A stretch of 64,000 bases of DNA from Candidatus Bathyarchaeota archaeon (GTDB lineage Archaea > Thermoproteota > Bathyarchaeia > Bathyarchaeales > Bathycorpusculaceae), in the NCBI GenBank assembly GCA_026014725.1, contig JAOZHV010000022.1, positions 236,073-300,072 of the forward strand. Direction: 5' to 3'. A program made the position numbers and the translations under genes. The notes below the pieces were generated by a model. It was not told where the DNA came from, ran no database searches, and was given only the letters and a program-made list of their open reading frames with translations. This document shows, in pieces, positions 34,402 through 43,342 of the stretch. The stretch's first letter is position 1. Each line of letters begins with the position of its first letter.

Positions 34402-35681
34402 TGGCAAAGTATGTAATTGTTGGCGCTTCAGCAGCAGGCATTGGCGCAGTTGAAGCCATACGCGACATAGACCCCGTGGGGAGCATCACTGTAATCTCTG
34501 ACGAAATCTGTCCACAGTATAGCCGTCCAATGATTAGTGATTTTGTTAGCGGCAAAGCAGATTTCTGCAAGATGAAATGCCGAACCGACGAGTTCTGGAA
34601 GGAAAACAGTGCCGAAGCATTAACGGGTAAAAAAGCCATAGCGCTAAATCTCACAGAGAAAACCGTGCAGCTGGAAAGCGGCGAAAAAATTGCTTATGAA
34701 AAGCTTTTGCTGGCAACAGGTGGCAAACCCTTTGTGCCCAAGATTGAAGGTTCAGAAAAAGACGGCGTATTCACGTTCACTACCATCAAAGATGCCGAGC
34801 TCTTAGCGGCTAAGATTGATAGCTTAAACGCTAAGTCAGCTGTAGTGGTCGGGGCTGGGCTTATTGGCATAAGCGTAACCGAAGCCTTGGTTAAACGTGG
34901 GCTTAAGGTTACCTTGGTTGAGTTGCAGGAGAAAATCCTCAGCCTACTCTTAGACACTAAGGCTTCAGACCTTGTTGAAGGTGTCATCAGAAATGCAGGT
35001 GTTAACATTGTTACGGGTCAGTCTGTTCAAAAAATCGTTGGCAAACCAAACAATGAAAATGCAGTCGGCGGTGTCATCTTAACTAAAGGCGAACATGTTC
35101 CCTGTGATTTAGTCATCGTTGCCATCGGTGTTATTCCAAGAACCGAGTTAGTCGCGGGTACAGCGGTGAAGATTAATAGAGGCATCATCGTAGATAACAC
35201 AATGCAGACCAACGTGCCCGACGTTTACGCCAGCGGCGATGTCGCAGAAGCCTACGATTTCATCTTAAACCAAAACAGACCCTTACCGCTTTGGCCCCTC
35301 GCAGTGTTGGAAGGTCAAGTTGCAGGCTACAACATGGCAGGCAAAAAAACCACGTACACAGGCGGCACAAACATGAGTAGCCTCAAGTACTTCGGCATAC
35401 CCATCATCTCGGTCGGCTTAGCAAACCCAAAAGAAGACCCAGCATTAGAAGTGCTCGTTAAACATGACTCAGAGCGTAACATCTACAAGAAACTGGTTCT
35501 TAGGAACAATGTTGTAGTAGGCATGACGCTGGTCAACAACATCGAACGCGCAGGCGTTCTCTTCTACCTAATGAAAAACTGTGCAAATGTTAAGAAATTC
35601 AAAGAAAAGTTGCTCTCAGACGATTTTAGCTTAGCCACTTTACCTGTGGGTCTGCAACGAAAAATGTGTGTGGTGCAATAA
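34401..35681 (+). CDS. FAD/NAD(P)-dependent oxidoreductase (glutamate synthase reductase)
   Basis: 426 residues. The FAD-binding motif VIVGASAAGIGA is at the N-terminus, CPQYSRPMISDFVSG follows, and a second Rossmann motif VVVGAGLIGISV binds NAD(P)H. The family is that of NADH oxidase and rubredoxin reductase. In this operon it should deliver electrons to glutamate synthase, taking the place of the bacterial beta subunit. The start is the ATG overlapping the ferredoxin stop; an upstream frame extension inside the ferredoxin gene is not needed. Confidence 0.9.
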   Translation: MAKYVIVGASAAGIGAVEAIRDIDPVGSITVISDEICPQYSRPMISDFVSGKADFCKMKCRTDEFWKENSAEALTGKKAIALNLTEKTVQLESGEKIAYEKLLLATGGKPFVPKIEGSEKDGVFTFTTIKDAELLAAKIDSLNAKSAVVVGAGLIGISVTEALVKRGLKVTLVELQEKILSLLLDTKASDLVEGVIRNAGVNIVTGQSVQKIVGKPNNENAVGGVILTKGEHVPCDLVIVAIGVIPRTELVAGTAVKINRGIIVDNTMQTNVPDVYASGDVAEAYDFILNQNRPLPLWPLAVLEGQVAGYNMAGKKTTYTGGTNMSSLKYFGIPIISVGLANPKEDPALEVLVKHDSERNIYKKLVLRNNVVVGMTLVNNIERAGVLFYLMKNCANVKKFKEKLLSDDFSLATLPVGLQRKMCVVQ

Positions 35682-35682
35682 C

Positions 35683-36810
35683 ATGGATAAGTACGACAGA
35701 AAAATAATCAACCCATTCGGGGATGACAAGGATTTCTCAGGTTGCGCCATATTCGGCATGATGAGCACCGAAGGCAAACGCTTCGGCTCAGCTGACCCTG
35801 TTCGAGCGATAACGAACATGCATGACCGCGGCAACGGTTTAGGCGGCGGCTTCGCAGTCTACGGCATATACCCGCAGTTCAAAGAGTATTATGCATTCCA
35901 TGTCATGTACCTAAGCAGAGACGCAAAAGAAAGAACCGACCGCGTACTCGCTTCAAAATTCAACATAATATACGATGAGGAAATGCAAACAAAACCAGCC
36001 AACGTACGAGACCCTCCACTGGTATGGCGCTATTTTGTTGAGCCCAAAAAACGCCGACCAGAAGGACAAAGCATCGAAGACTATGTAATCGAGGCTGTTA
36101 TGCGGATTAACACTGAAACAGGCAAAGCCTTTGTCTTCTCAAGCGGCAAAAACATGGGCGTCTTCAAAGGCGTCGGTTTCCCAGAAGACGTTGCAGACTT
36201 CTTCTGTTTAGAAGATTACCAAGGTTATCTTTGGTCTTGCCACAGCAGATTCCCCACAAACACTCCTGGCTGGTGGGGCGGCGCGCACCCATTCAACATC
36301 CTTGACTGGACAGTAGTGCATAACGGCGAACTATCATCCTACGGCATAAACCGCCGTTACTTGGAAATGTACGGTTACAAGTGCACCATGCAAACCGACA
36401 CTGAAGTGTTAGCGTACGCTGTAGATTTGCTCATGCGCAGACAACACCTGCCAATGGAACTGGTTGCCCAAATTCTTGCTGCACCATTGTGGAGCGAAAT
36501 AGATAGCATGGAACCAAAACAAGCAAATCTGCTACGCACTCTCCGCCAAACATACGGCAGTTTACTAATGAATGGCCCATTTAGCATAGTTATTGCTCAT
36601 CACGGCGAAATGATAGGGTTAACGGATAGAATCAAACTGCGGCCTCTTGTGGCAGGCACAAAGGGCGACTATGTCTATCTCTCGTCTGAGGAGTCAGCCA
36701 TGCGACTGGTCTCTCCAAACCTAGACAAGTTCTGGTGCCCAAGAGGCGGCGAACCTGTGATTGCTCAGCTAAAAAATGCTGAGAGTTCAGTGGGAGGCAC
36801 AGAGCAATGA
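35683..36810 (+). CDS. gltB1: Glutamate synthase glutaminase (class II amidotransferase) subunit
   Basis: 375 residues. The class II amidotransferase pattern CAIFGMMS has its nucleophile Cys at residue 21, so about 20 residues must be removed or tolerated before it. Further Ntn features: SCHSRFPTNTPG, VVHNGELSSYG, MQTDTEVLAYAVD. It hydrolyses glutamine and passes ammonia to the FMN subunit. In archaea the bacterial GltB is split into separate genes; this is the first. The start is the ATG at 35683, one base after the previous stop. It overlaps the next gene by four bases. The symbol is descriptive. Confidence 0.9.
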   Translation: MDKYDRKIINPFGDDKDFSGCAIFGMMSTEGKRFGSADPVRAITNMHDRGNGLGGGFAVYGIYPQFKEYYAFHVMYLSRDAKERTDRVLASKFNIIYDEEMQTKPANVRDPPLVWRYFVEPKKRRPEGQSIEDYVIEAVMRINTETGKAFVFSSGKNMGVFKGVGFPEDVADFFCLEDYQGYLWSCHSRFPTNTPGWWGGAHPFNILDWTVVHNGELSSYGINRRYLEMYGYKCTMQTDTEVLAYAVDLLMRRQHLPMELVAQILAAPLWSEIDSMEPKQANLLRTLRQTYGSLLMNGPFSIVIAHHGEMIGLTDRIKLRPLVAGTKGDYVYLSSEESAMRLVSPNLDKFWCPRGGEPVIAQLKNAESSVGGTEQ

Positions 36811-38318
36811 AAACTTACGTGACACCTGAATACTTAATTGAACGCGACGAGAAACGCTGCATTCGCTGTAAAGTATGCGTCAACCAATGCACATACGATA
36901 CACACTTCTATGACGAAGAAACCGACACCGTTTGCAGCAAAGAAGAGAACTGCGTCAACTGCCAACGTTGCGTAACCTTTTGCCCAACCCACGCCATAAC
37001 CATAAGAAAGAACCCAAACGCTAACCGAGACAATGCCAACTGGACACTAGAAGCAATCCGTGATGCGAAAAGACAATCAGAAAGCGGAGCAGTCATCCTC
37101 ACAGGCATGGGCTGCGACAAACCATACTACACATACTGGGACAGACTACTCCTGAACGCAAGCCAAGTCACCAACCCATCCATTGACCCACTACGTGAAC
37201 CCATGGAAATCAGAACATACCTCGGCGCAAAACCTGACCGCTTAGACTTGGAAGTGGAAAACGGTGAAACAATCCTAAAGACAAAGTTAACACCTCAGCT
37301 TTGCTTGGACACGCCCATCATGTTCTCCGCTATGTCGTATGGCGCCATCAGCCTCAACGTCCACGAATCCCTAGCAAGAGCAGCAACAGAATGCGGCACT
37401 TACTGGAACACAGGTGAGGGCGGCCTAGTCCAGAGCCTCTACAAATACGGCAAAAACACCATAGTGCAAGTTGCTTCAGGCAGATTCGGCGTCCACCCAG
37501 ACTACCTTGACGCTGGCGCAGCCGTCGAAATCAAGATTGGTCAAGGCGCAAAACCAGGCATAGGCGGCCACCTTCCAGGTGAAAAAGTTACCGAAAAAGT
37601 AGCAAAAACACGCATGATTCCGATAGGTACAGATGCGCTCTCGCCTGCACCTCAACACGACATCTACTCAATCGAAGACTTACGCCAACTAATCTACGCC
37701 CTCAAAGAAGCAACCAACTACGCCAAACCAGTCTCTGTAAAAATAGCGGCAGTTCACAACGTAGCCGCAATCGCAAGCGGCATGGTGCGAGCAGGCGCAG
37801 ACATAATTGCCATTGACGGTGTCCGAGGTGCGACTGGCGCAGCACCGAAAGTAATTCGCGACAACGTAGGCATCCCAATCGAATTAGCTATCGCACAGGT
37901 GGACCAGCGTCTGAGAGAAGAAGGCATCAGAAACCAAGCATCCATCGTTGCAGCGGGCGGCATTCGGAGCAGCGCCGACGTAGTGAAAGCTATCGCATTA
38001 GGCGCAGACGCCGTTTACATTGCCACAGCAGCCTTGGTTGCGATAGGTTGCACTGTTTGCCAACGCTGTTATACAGGTAAGTGCCCATGGGGCATTGCTA
38101 CCAGCGACCCGTGGATTAGCAAACGCATCAACCCAGACATAGCCTCTAAACGATTAGTGAATCTCCTGCGCGGTTGGAGCTTGGAAATCAAAGACATGAT
38201 GGGCGGCATGGGCATAAACGCCATAGAAAGCTTACGAGGCAACCGACTTGCACTCAGAGGTGTAGGTTTAACAAAAACTGAACTTAAAGTATTAGGAGTT
38301 AAAATGGCAGGAGAATAA
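36807..38318 (+). CDS. gltB2: Glutamate synthase FMN/ferredoxin subunit
   Basis: 503 residues. Two N-terminal 4Fe-4S motifs (C18, C21, C24, C28 and C49, C52, C55, C59) precede the FMN-binding TIM barrel: FSAMSYGAIS, NTGEGG, VKIAAVHNVAAIASG, GADIIAIDGVRGATGAAP, AAGGIRSSADVVKAIALGADAV. The C-terminal CTVCQRCYTGKCPWG binds the 3Fe-4S cluster. It forms glutamate from 2-oxoglutarate and ammonia. This ferredoxin-fused form is typical of archaea. The symbol is descriptive. Confidence 0.95.
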   Translation: MKTYVTPEYLIERDEKRCIRCKVCVNQCTYDTHFYDEETDTVCSKEENCVNCQRCVTFCPTHAITIRKNPNANRDNANWTLEAIRDAKRQSESGAVILTGMGCDKPYYTYWDRLLLNASQVTNPSIDPLREPMEIRTYLGAKPDRLDLEVENGETILKTKLTPQLCLDTPIMFSAMSYGAISLNVHESLARAATECGTYWNTGEGGLVQSLYKYGKNTIVQVASGRFGVHPDYLDAGAAVEIKIGQGAKPGIGGHLPGEKVTEKVAKTRMIPIGTDALSPAPQHDIYSIEDLRQLIYALKEATNYAKPVSVKIAAVHNVAAIASGMVRAGADIIAIDGVRGATGAAPKVIRDNVGIPIELAIAQVDQRLREEGIRNQASIVAAGGIRSSADVVKAIALGADAVYIATAALVAIGCTVCQRCYTGKCPWGIATSDPWISKRINPDIASKRLVNLLRGWSLEIKDMMGGMGINAIESLRGNRLALRGVGLTKTELKVLGVKMAGE

Positions 38319-38322
38319 AAAA

Positions 38323-39123
38323 ATGCTTGAAGAAAAACATAGAATAGAAATTGATTCAAAGTACCAATCTCGAGTGAAAACCGAAAACAAAGTGGTAAAA
38401 ATAGACGCTCAAGACCTATACTACAAAGACCTCAACTGCCTATTGCGCTCAGTAATTACCAGCGATACAGACAAAATCGAGATATACAACGTTTGCGGGC
38501 AACGATATCTGGGAACAGACCTAAACACTGCCATCCAAATAGATGTTTACGGAACGCCAGGCAATGACCTTGGTGCCTTCATGAATGGACCAAGAATGGT
38601 GGTCCATGGCAACGCGCAGGATGCAAGCGGCAACACCATGAACGATGGTCAAATCGTCATTCATGGTCACGCCGGAGACTTAACTGGGCACTCAATGCGA
38701 GGCGGCAAAATCTTCGTCCGCGACTATGTCGGCTACAGGGTCGGCATCCACATGAAACAATACCAGCGCAAAGTACCAACAATAGTTATAGGTGAAACGG
38801 CAGGTGACTTCTTGGCAGAGTACATGGCAGGCGGAATAATCCTCATCTTAGGTTTAAACCTGAAAGCCTGCGAGAAATGCAAAGCTCGATTTGTCGGCAC
38901 AGGCATGCATGGCGGCGTAATATATGAGCGAGGCGAGATTCTAGAGCCTGCTAAAGGCACGAAAGTGATGAAAGTGGGCAAGCGTGACATGCAAGTAATC
39001 GAAAGATTAGTCAACGAATACTGCGGTCACTTCGGTGTTGACTCCAAAGAAATTCTAAATGAACAATTCAAGAAAATACTGCCAATCTCCAAAAGACCCT
39101 ACGAAGCACTCTACTCACACTAG
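38323..39123 (+). CDS. gltB3: Glutamate synthase GXGXG subunit
   Basis: 266 residues. The right-handed beta-helix with GXGXG repeats is visible in VVHGNAQDASGNTMNDGQIV, IHGHAGDLTGHSMRGGKIFV and RDYVGYRVGIHM. It corresponds to the C-terminal structural domain of bacterial GltB and completes the split enzyme. It starts five bases after the FMN subunit and is last in the operon. The symbol is descriptive. Confidence 0.93.
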   Translation: MLEEKHRIEIDSKYQSRVKTENKVVKIDAQDLYYKDLNCLLRSVITSDTDKIEIYNVCGQRYLGTDLNTAIQIDVYGTPGNDLGAFMNGPRMVVHGNAQDASGNTMNDGQIVIHGHAGDLTGHSMRGGKIFVRDYVGYRVGIHMKQYQRKVPTIVIGETAGDFLAEYMAGGIILILGLNLKACEKCKARFVGTGMHGGVIYERGEILEPAKGTKVMKVGKRDMQVIERLVNEYCGHFGVDSKEILNEQFKKILPISKRPYEALYSH

Positions 39124-39184
39124 TTATGCTCTCATTAACCTACCATCTTTCACGGCGAGATAGAGCATTATTTCTTCGAAACTC

Positions 39185-39222
39185 TTGTTGCTCTGCATCT
39201 ACCCCTATCCCCCTATATAAAG
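39185..39222 (+). repeat. Dispersed 38-base element, copy B
   Basis: Shares TTGTTGCTCTGC at one end and CCCTATCCCC(C)TATATAAAG at the other with copy A at 15834-15871, in the same orientation; the seven or so bases between the blocks differ. It lies in the gap after the glutamate synthase operon (39124-39297), which shows no gene. Confidence 0.55.
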
Positions 39223-39297
39223 GGTCAAATATTGGGGTTGTTTTAGACTAAACAGCATTTTTTTCCTAATTCATGCTTATGCGTGTCTTATCATAAA

Positions 39298-39334
39298 TTT
39301 TATATACCTATGTGACAAATAGACACCATTTGTC
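39298..39334 (+). promoter_or_regulatory. TATA box with inverted-repeat operator
   Basis: TTTTATATAC (39298-39307) is followed by a perfect GACAAAT-7-ATTTGTC inverted repeat (39314-39334), which spans the expected transcription start near 39330. This is where an archaeal repressor would block RNA polymerase. Confidence 0.6.
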
Positions 39335-39357
39335 TGCCAGAGGAGAAATGGGCTAAC

Positions 39358-39483
39358 ATGCAAAACAAAACATGGAAAAAGCAAGAACAGCCAAAGCCAC
39401 TACAACAAACCGCCACCCCCGAAAAACCCCCCTCAATACAACTAAGCCAAACAACAACACGAAAACCTACCCAACCAACCTAA
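39358..39483 (+). CDS. 41-residue Gln/Thr/Pro/Lys-rich small protein
   Basis: ATG frame of 41 residues, with AGAGGAGA at 39339-39346 about 11 bases upstream and the operator-bearing promoter in front. Composition is Gln, Thr, Pro and Lys with one Trp and no long hydrophobic stretch, so it is soluble and probably disordered. It lies 24 bases before the zinc-finger gene. A three-codon frame (ATG GGC TAA at 39348) sits between the ribosome binding site and this start and might affect translation. Coding status is likely but not certain. Confidence 0.5.
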   Translation: MQNKTWKKQEQPKPLQQTATPEKPPSIQLSQTTTRKPTQPT

Positions 39484-39507
39484 TCCTCTTTTAAGAGTGT
39501 CTTATCG

Positions 39508-39717
39508 ATGGTAAAACAATCAAAACAACAAGAGTCGGAAATCTACATTATTGGAATCCAAATAGACAAGTGCGACATTTGCAGAAAAACCAAGAAAGTC
39601 TTTCTCCTCAGATACGGCTTGACTCTCTGCGAAGACTGCCTAACCATCTGTACACAGATTCTCGAACAACTGGAAGCCAACACTAACATAACAAAAAAAG
39701 AGGTTGCTCAAATATGA
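39508..39717 (+). CDS. Small zinc-finger protein
   Basis: 69 residues. Two CxxC pairs (CDIC at ~23-26, CEDC at ~42-45) are spaced as in a treble-clef zinc finger, with KKVFLLRYGLTL between. A C-terminal helix (TQILEQLEANTNITKK) follows. It could bind nucleic acid or protein. It overlaps the next gene by four bases, which indicates coupling. Family not named. Confidence 0.75.
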   Translation: MVKQSKQQESEIYIIGIQIDKCDICRKTKKVFLLRYGLTLCEDCLTICTQILEQLEANTNITKKEVAQI

Positions 39718-40187
39718 GGACTACAAAATCCGACAAAACGCAGCATGATTCAACCGAAAAAGAATTTGTACCTAATGTAATCTCAAATATGATTAGGCAT
39801 GGTGGAAGAAAACTCTTATTGACTTTGAAACAAAAAGCACTTAGAAGCAACACATGGTACCGTGCACTAAGTCTTGATAAGCGCAGATTTATCGATGCTG
39901 TAATCCAAACCGTTGACAAAATCAAGAGCTCTTTGTTGCTTAAAATTTTGTCTAGCCTCGTTGAAAAACTGTTACAAGCCATAGGTGGCGTTCGCGGACT
40001 AATCGGCAATCTGGCCTACAACATGCAGAACTATGGACAGCCATTAGCACAAAAAATAAGCAAGATGGCAAAGCAATGGGGAAATAAAACAGCTACAAAA
40101 TGGGCGACTGATAAAGGTTTCATACAGTACTTAACAATCATCGAAATAAACAATCTTCCAATTTTCAAAACGAGCAACAAAATATGA
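39714..40187 (+). CDS. Basic helical protein of unknown function
   Basis: 157 residues, strongly basic. A helical core (~25-90: RKLLLTLKQKALRSNTWYRAL, RRFIDAVIQTVDKIKSSLLLKIL) recalls a conserved archaeal hypothetical family that I know only by its pattern of LKxKALRxxxWYxxL. The C-terminal ~60 residues are polar. No catalytic motif. Last of the small operator-controlled cluster. Confidence 0.65.
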   Translation: MRTTKSDKTQHDSTEKEFVPNVISNMIRHGGRKLLLTLKQKALRSNTWYRALSLDKRRFIDAVIQTVDKIKSSLLLKILSSLVEKLLQAIGGVRGLIGNLAYNMQNYGQPLAQKISKMAKQWGNKTATKWATDKGFIQYLTIIEINNLPIFKTSNKI

Positions 40188-40283
40188 CATCCCTAAAATT
40201 CACACTTCTATATTCCCAAAAAGCTGTACCCCGTAAAATCCCTAGCGCAAGGTGTGACAGGGTTGAACGCTGATAATACTCCT

Positions 40284-40293
40284 CTTTATACTC
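40284..40293 (+). promoter_or_regulatory. TATA box at start of glycan locus
   Basis: CTTTATACTC lies ~70 bases before the first glycosyltransferase ATG and predicts a start near 40315. Confidence 0.4.
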
Positions 40294-40360
40294 CTTTCTC
40301 TGTCGTGATGAAACCCCACAAAACCAAGCGCCAAAACTAAATAAGAGTCTAGCAAAAGCT

Positions 40361-41362
40361 ATGTCCACCACCCTACAGGAAAACACACAAAACTATCTAA
40401 GATTACCCCAAACTCCAAAGCGATACGTGAAGATACAAAAAAACAACCCCATAACTAAAGACCAAGTAACAATAGTCATCCCAGTCAAAAACGAAGAACA
40501 AGCCATCAGCCTAGTCATAGACGAGCTAATCCAAGAAGGCTACAGTAACATCCTTGTCGTCGACGGTTACTCAGCAGACAACACCATCCAAATAATCGAA
40601 GCAAAAAAAAGCGTCACGTTAATCCAGCAACATGGCAAAGGCAAGACCGGCGCTGTGAAAACAGCTATCGAAAACGTCACCACACCATATTTGCTAATCC
40701 TTGACGGCGACTACACTTACCAAGCCAAAGATATTCAACGCCTCCTAAACCACTGTGCCAACTATGCCCAAGTCATAGGAGTTAGAGACAGAAAAAACAT
40801 CGGCTTGATTCACAGGTTTGGAAATTGGGTAATCACCAAATCATTCAACCTGTTGATGAGCACTCACTTCTCAGACCTTTGCTCAGGAATGTACGTGCTG
40901 AGAACAGACGTTGCACGCAGCTTGGAGTTGGGTTCAAGAGGCTTTGCAACCGAAGTAGAAATCGCTGCCCAAACAGTCTCGGATTATGAAGTAACTGAAG
41001 TTCCAATCGGTTATCGCCAGAGGTTGGGGAAGGCAAAACTCTCTTGGAAGAACGGCTTTGGAATACTCTCTACGGTTGTTTCTTTAGCAAGAAAATACAA
41101 CCCCGTTTTACTTTTCTCCATAGCCTCCATGACATCAATTATCCCCGCAGTAGCCCTGCTCGCTTGGGTACTTTACCGCCAAATGGTATTCGGCATCTGG
41201 CACAGCGGATGGGCATTAATGGGCGTAATGCTGCTACTCTTTGCTTCTCAAGCCTTAGCAGTAGTAACGCTGGTTCTTCTCGTAAAGAGGACAGAGAAGA
41301 GAATAATCCAGCGTTTAGAAAAAACAAAAAAGAGACCTATTTTCCGTGAAAATTACCTCTGA
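40361..41362 (+). CDS. GT2 glycosyltransferase, dolichyl-phosphate sugar synthase type
   Basis: 333 residues. GT-A fold: VTIVIPVKNEEQAI, VVDGYSADNT, HGKGKTGAVK and the metal motif DGD at 115-117 (LILDGDYTY); GFATEVEIAAQ and VPIGYRQRLGKAKLS follow. Two C-terminal membrane helices (~250-270 and ~280-305). This matches dolichyl-phosphate mannose/glucose synthases (AglJ/AglD-like), which load a sugar on the lipid carrier used for N-glycans of S-layer and pili. It opens the glycan locus and overlaps the next gene by 17 bases. Confidence 0.88.
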   Translation: MSTTLQENTQNYLRLPQTPKRYVKIQKNNPITKDQVTIVIPVKNEEQAISLVIDELIQEGYSNILVVDGYSADNTIQIIEAKKSVTLIQQHGKGKTGAVKTAIENVTTPYLLILDGDYTYQAKDIQRLLNHCANYAQVIGVRDRKNIGLIHRFGNWVITKSFNLLMSTHFSDLCSGMYVLRTDVARSLELGSRGFATEVEIAAQTVSDYEVTEVPIGYRQRLGKAKLSWKNGFGILSTVVSLARKYNPVLLFSIASMTSIIPAVALLAWVLYRQMVFGIWHSGWALMGVMLLLFASQALAVVTLVLLVKRTEKRIIQRLEKTKKRPIFRENYL

Positions 41363-42197
41363 AAAAGATATATTAACAATAAATGTCCTATCAGCGTTGC
41401 TTATTTTAGCTGTGGTTTTAATTCCAGACTCACCGCTAAGAACAGCATTAGGTGTTCCATTTATACTCTTCTTCCCAGGCTACATCCTCATATCTGTCCT
41501 ATTTCCATCGGGCAAAGATTTAGATGGAACTGAACGACTCGCTTTAAGCATCGGCTTAAGCTTAGCCATCGTTCCATTGATTGGCTTGGCTCTTAATTAT
41601 ACTCCATGGGGGATTAGACTTGCTCCAATACTGCTATCCCTGTTTGTATTCATCCTCCTGATGTCTGCCTTATCACTCTACAGAAGGGGCAAGTTGCCCC
41701 CTGAGAAAAAATTCTCTCCCACCTTACCTCTAAAAATGCCAAAATGGAGCACGCTGCCTCGAACAGACAAACTTTTCATCGTAGGCTTTTTAATTGGTAT
41801 AGTTGCAGTTGGAGGTTTAACAGTGTATCTTGCTTCTTCACCAAAAATAGGTGAACAGTTTACTGAATTCTACGTGCTTGGTTCCAACGGAAAATTAGCT
41901 GATTATCCAACTAACATGACGCTTGGACAAAACGGCACAGTAATTCTCGGCATCACAAACCACGAATACAAAAACGTCACCTACAGAGTTGCCATCAGCC
42001 TAAATAACCAAACCCTTGAAACCATAAACAACATACAACTAAGCCATGAAGCAAACTGGACCCAGAACTACATTTTGACACCCAAAGAAACAGGCGATAG
42101 AATGAAACTAGAATTCAACCTCTACAAAGAAGCCACAGATGAACCGTACCGAAGCCTACAACTATGGATAACCGTGAAGCCACAGAATGAAAGTTAA
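41346..42197 (+). CDS. DUF1616 membrane protein
   Basis: 283 residues. Four helices in the first ~110 residues (ILAVVLIPDSPLRTALGVPF, LFFPGYILISVLFP, ERLALSIGLSLAIVPLIGL), another at ~147-166, and an exported beta-sandwich (~170-283) of the type TEFYVLGSNGKLADYPTNMT. This is the DUF1616 layout, common in archaeal surface-glycan regions and of unknown role. GTG start. Overlaps both neighbours. Confidence 0.88.
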   Translation: MKITSEKDILTINVLSALLILAVVLIPDSPLRTALGVPFILFFPGYILISVLFPSGKDLDGTERLALSIGLSLAIVPLIGLALNYTPWGIRLAPILLSLFVFILLMSALSLYRRGKLPPEKKFSPTLPLKMPKWSTLPRTDKLFIVGFLIGIVAVGGLTVYLASSPKIGEQFTEFYVLGSNGKLADYPTNMTLGQNGTVILGITNHEYKNVTYRVAISLNNQTLETINNIQLSHEANWTQNYILTPKETGDRMKLEFNLYKEATDEPYRSLQLWITVKPQNES

Positions 42198-42948
42198 ACG
42201 AGAACTCAAACTTTTCCTATTCTACCTATCATTCATAGTTATCGCTGAAATCGTAACCTCCTTTGCTGACGCTTCATACGGTCTTTTCCTACACGCGATA
42301 ATCCTCGTCTCCCTGCTAGCATTAGCGGCACTTTGGCACGAACAAAAACTCGCTTCTGGCATGCTCCAAAGCCTCTCCTTGGCACCCCTAATCAGAATAC
42401 TCAGCCTATCTCTACCTTTGGTCTATTTCCCACAGTACGCTTGGTATATCGTAGCAGGCATACCCGTGCTCGGCGCAGCAGTAATTATGATAAGGATTCA
42501 AGGATTAAGCCTGCAAGATGTTGGACTCACTCTAAGAAAGCCCATAACACAAGTATGCATAGCACTAACAGGTGTCATTTTTGGAGCCATAGAATACTAC
42601 ATTCTAAAGCCAGAACCTTTGGCTCTCGGCCTCTCCACACTGGGATATGCCTTACTAGCTTTAGCATTAATCGTTGCAACAGGGTTTGTTGAAGAACTCG
42701 TCTTCAGAGGAGTTCTCCAGAAAAACGCTGTCAAAAACTTAGGCGAAAAAACAGGAATAATCGGCGTAACCGCGGTTTTTGCCGCTCTCCACATAGGCTG
42801 GCTCAACTTGATAGACGTAATTTTTGTCTTTTCAATCGGTCTTTTCTTCGCCGTTTCAGTGCTGAAAACCCAAAGCATCATCGGCGTTACCTTGTCCCAT
42901 GGAATAACCAATGTCTTCCTCTTCATAGTAATGTTTCTGCTCCAATAA
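42187..42948 (+). CDS. CPBP-family intramembrane metalloprotease
   Basis: 253 residues, about eight helices. Motif 1 EELVFR (E169, E170, R174), motif 2 FAALH (H202) and motif 3 HGITN (H238, N242) are those of the CAAX/CPBP (Rce1-type) proteases. Substrates may be surface proteins processed during export. It is co-transcribed with the DUF1616 and GT2 genes, so a role in surface-protein maturation is plausible. Confidence 0.88.
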   Translation: MKVKRELKLFLFYLSFIVIAEIVTSFADASYGLFLHAIILVSLLALAALWHEQKLASGMLQSLSLAPLIRILSLSLPLVYFPQYAWYIVAGIPVLGAAVIMIRIQGLSLQDVGLTLRKPITQVCIALTGVIFGAIEYYILKPEPLALGLSTLGYALLALALIVATGFVEELVFRGVLQKNAVKNLGEKTGIIGVTAVFAALHIGWLNLIDVIFVFSIGLFFAVSVLKTQSIIGVTLSHGITNVFLFIVMFLLQ

Positions 42949-42990
42949 ACTTATAAGGGATAGTCACCAAATAGTGTTTGGTTGTCTGCC

Positions 42991-43248
42991 ATGATTTCAA
43001 CCGTAACAACAACCGTGACAACAGTTGCAATGTTAACCAGCGGAGCCTCACTAGGTATACTAGCAACCATGCTACTCATAACCCTACTGGGAACAAAAGA
43101 AGTAATCACGGCTGAACCCGCAGAAACCGCCCAGACAAAACGAATTTCTGCTTTTTCACTTAGTAAAAACCTAAACGTAGCCATACTACCTCTTCTATTC
43201 ACGTTCGCCCTTATCGTAACCCTCAAAATCATAGAAGTAATAGCTTAA
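42991..43248 (+). CDS. Small two-helix membrane protein
   Basis: 85 residues from the ATG at 42991 (a TTG nine bases upstream is possible). Thr-rich N-terminus, helices at ~12-35 and ~62-83, and a short polar middle (EVITAEPAETAQTKR). Function unknown. About 40 bases after the CPBP gene and on the same strand. Confidence 0.65.
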   Translation: MISTVTTTVTTVAMLTSGASLGILATMLLITLLGTKEVITAEPAETAQTKRISAFSLSKNLNVAILPLLFTFALIVTLKIIEVIA

Positions 43249-43288
43249 GAGACACCCAACCAATTTTGCATCATTCTTGCACTTACCA

Positions 43289-43298
43289 CTTTAAAATC
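43289..43298 (+). promoter_or_regulatory. TATA box before second glycan block
   Basis: CTTTAAAATC, expected start near 43320, just upstream of the TTG at 43343. Confidence 0.35.
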
Positions 43299-43342
43299 AC
43301 TCTCCCCTGCTTCTATTTTAATTCAGCGGCAATGATTCATTT

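Noticed and set aside
39348..39356. Three-codon frame ATG-GGC-TAA before the 41-residue gene
   Set aside because: Too short to call a gene; kept only as a note in the downstream gene entry.
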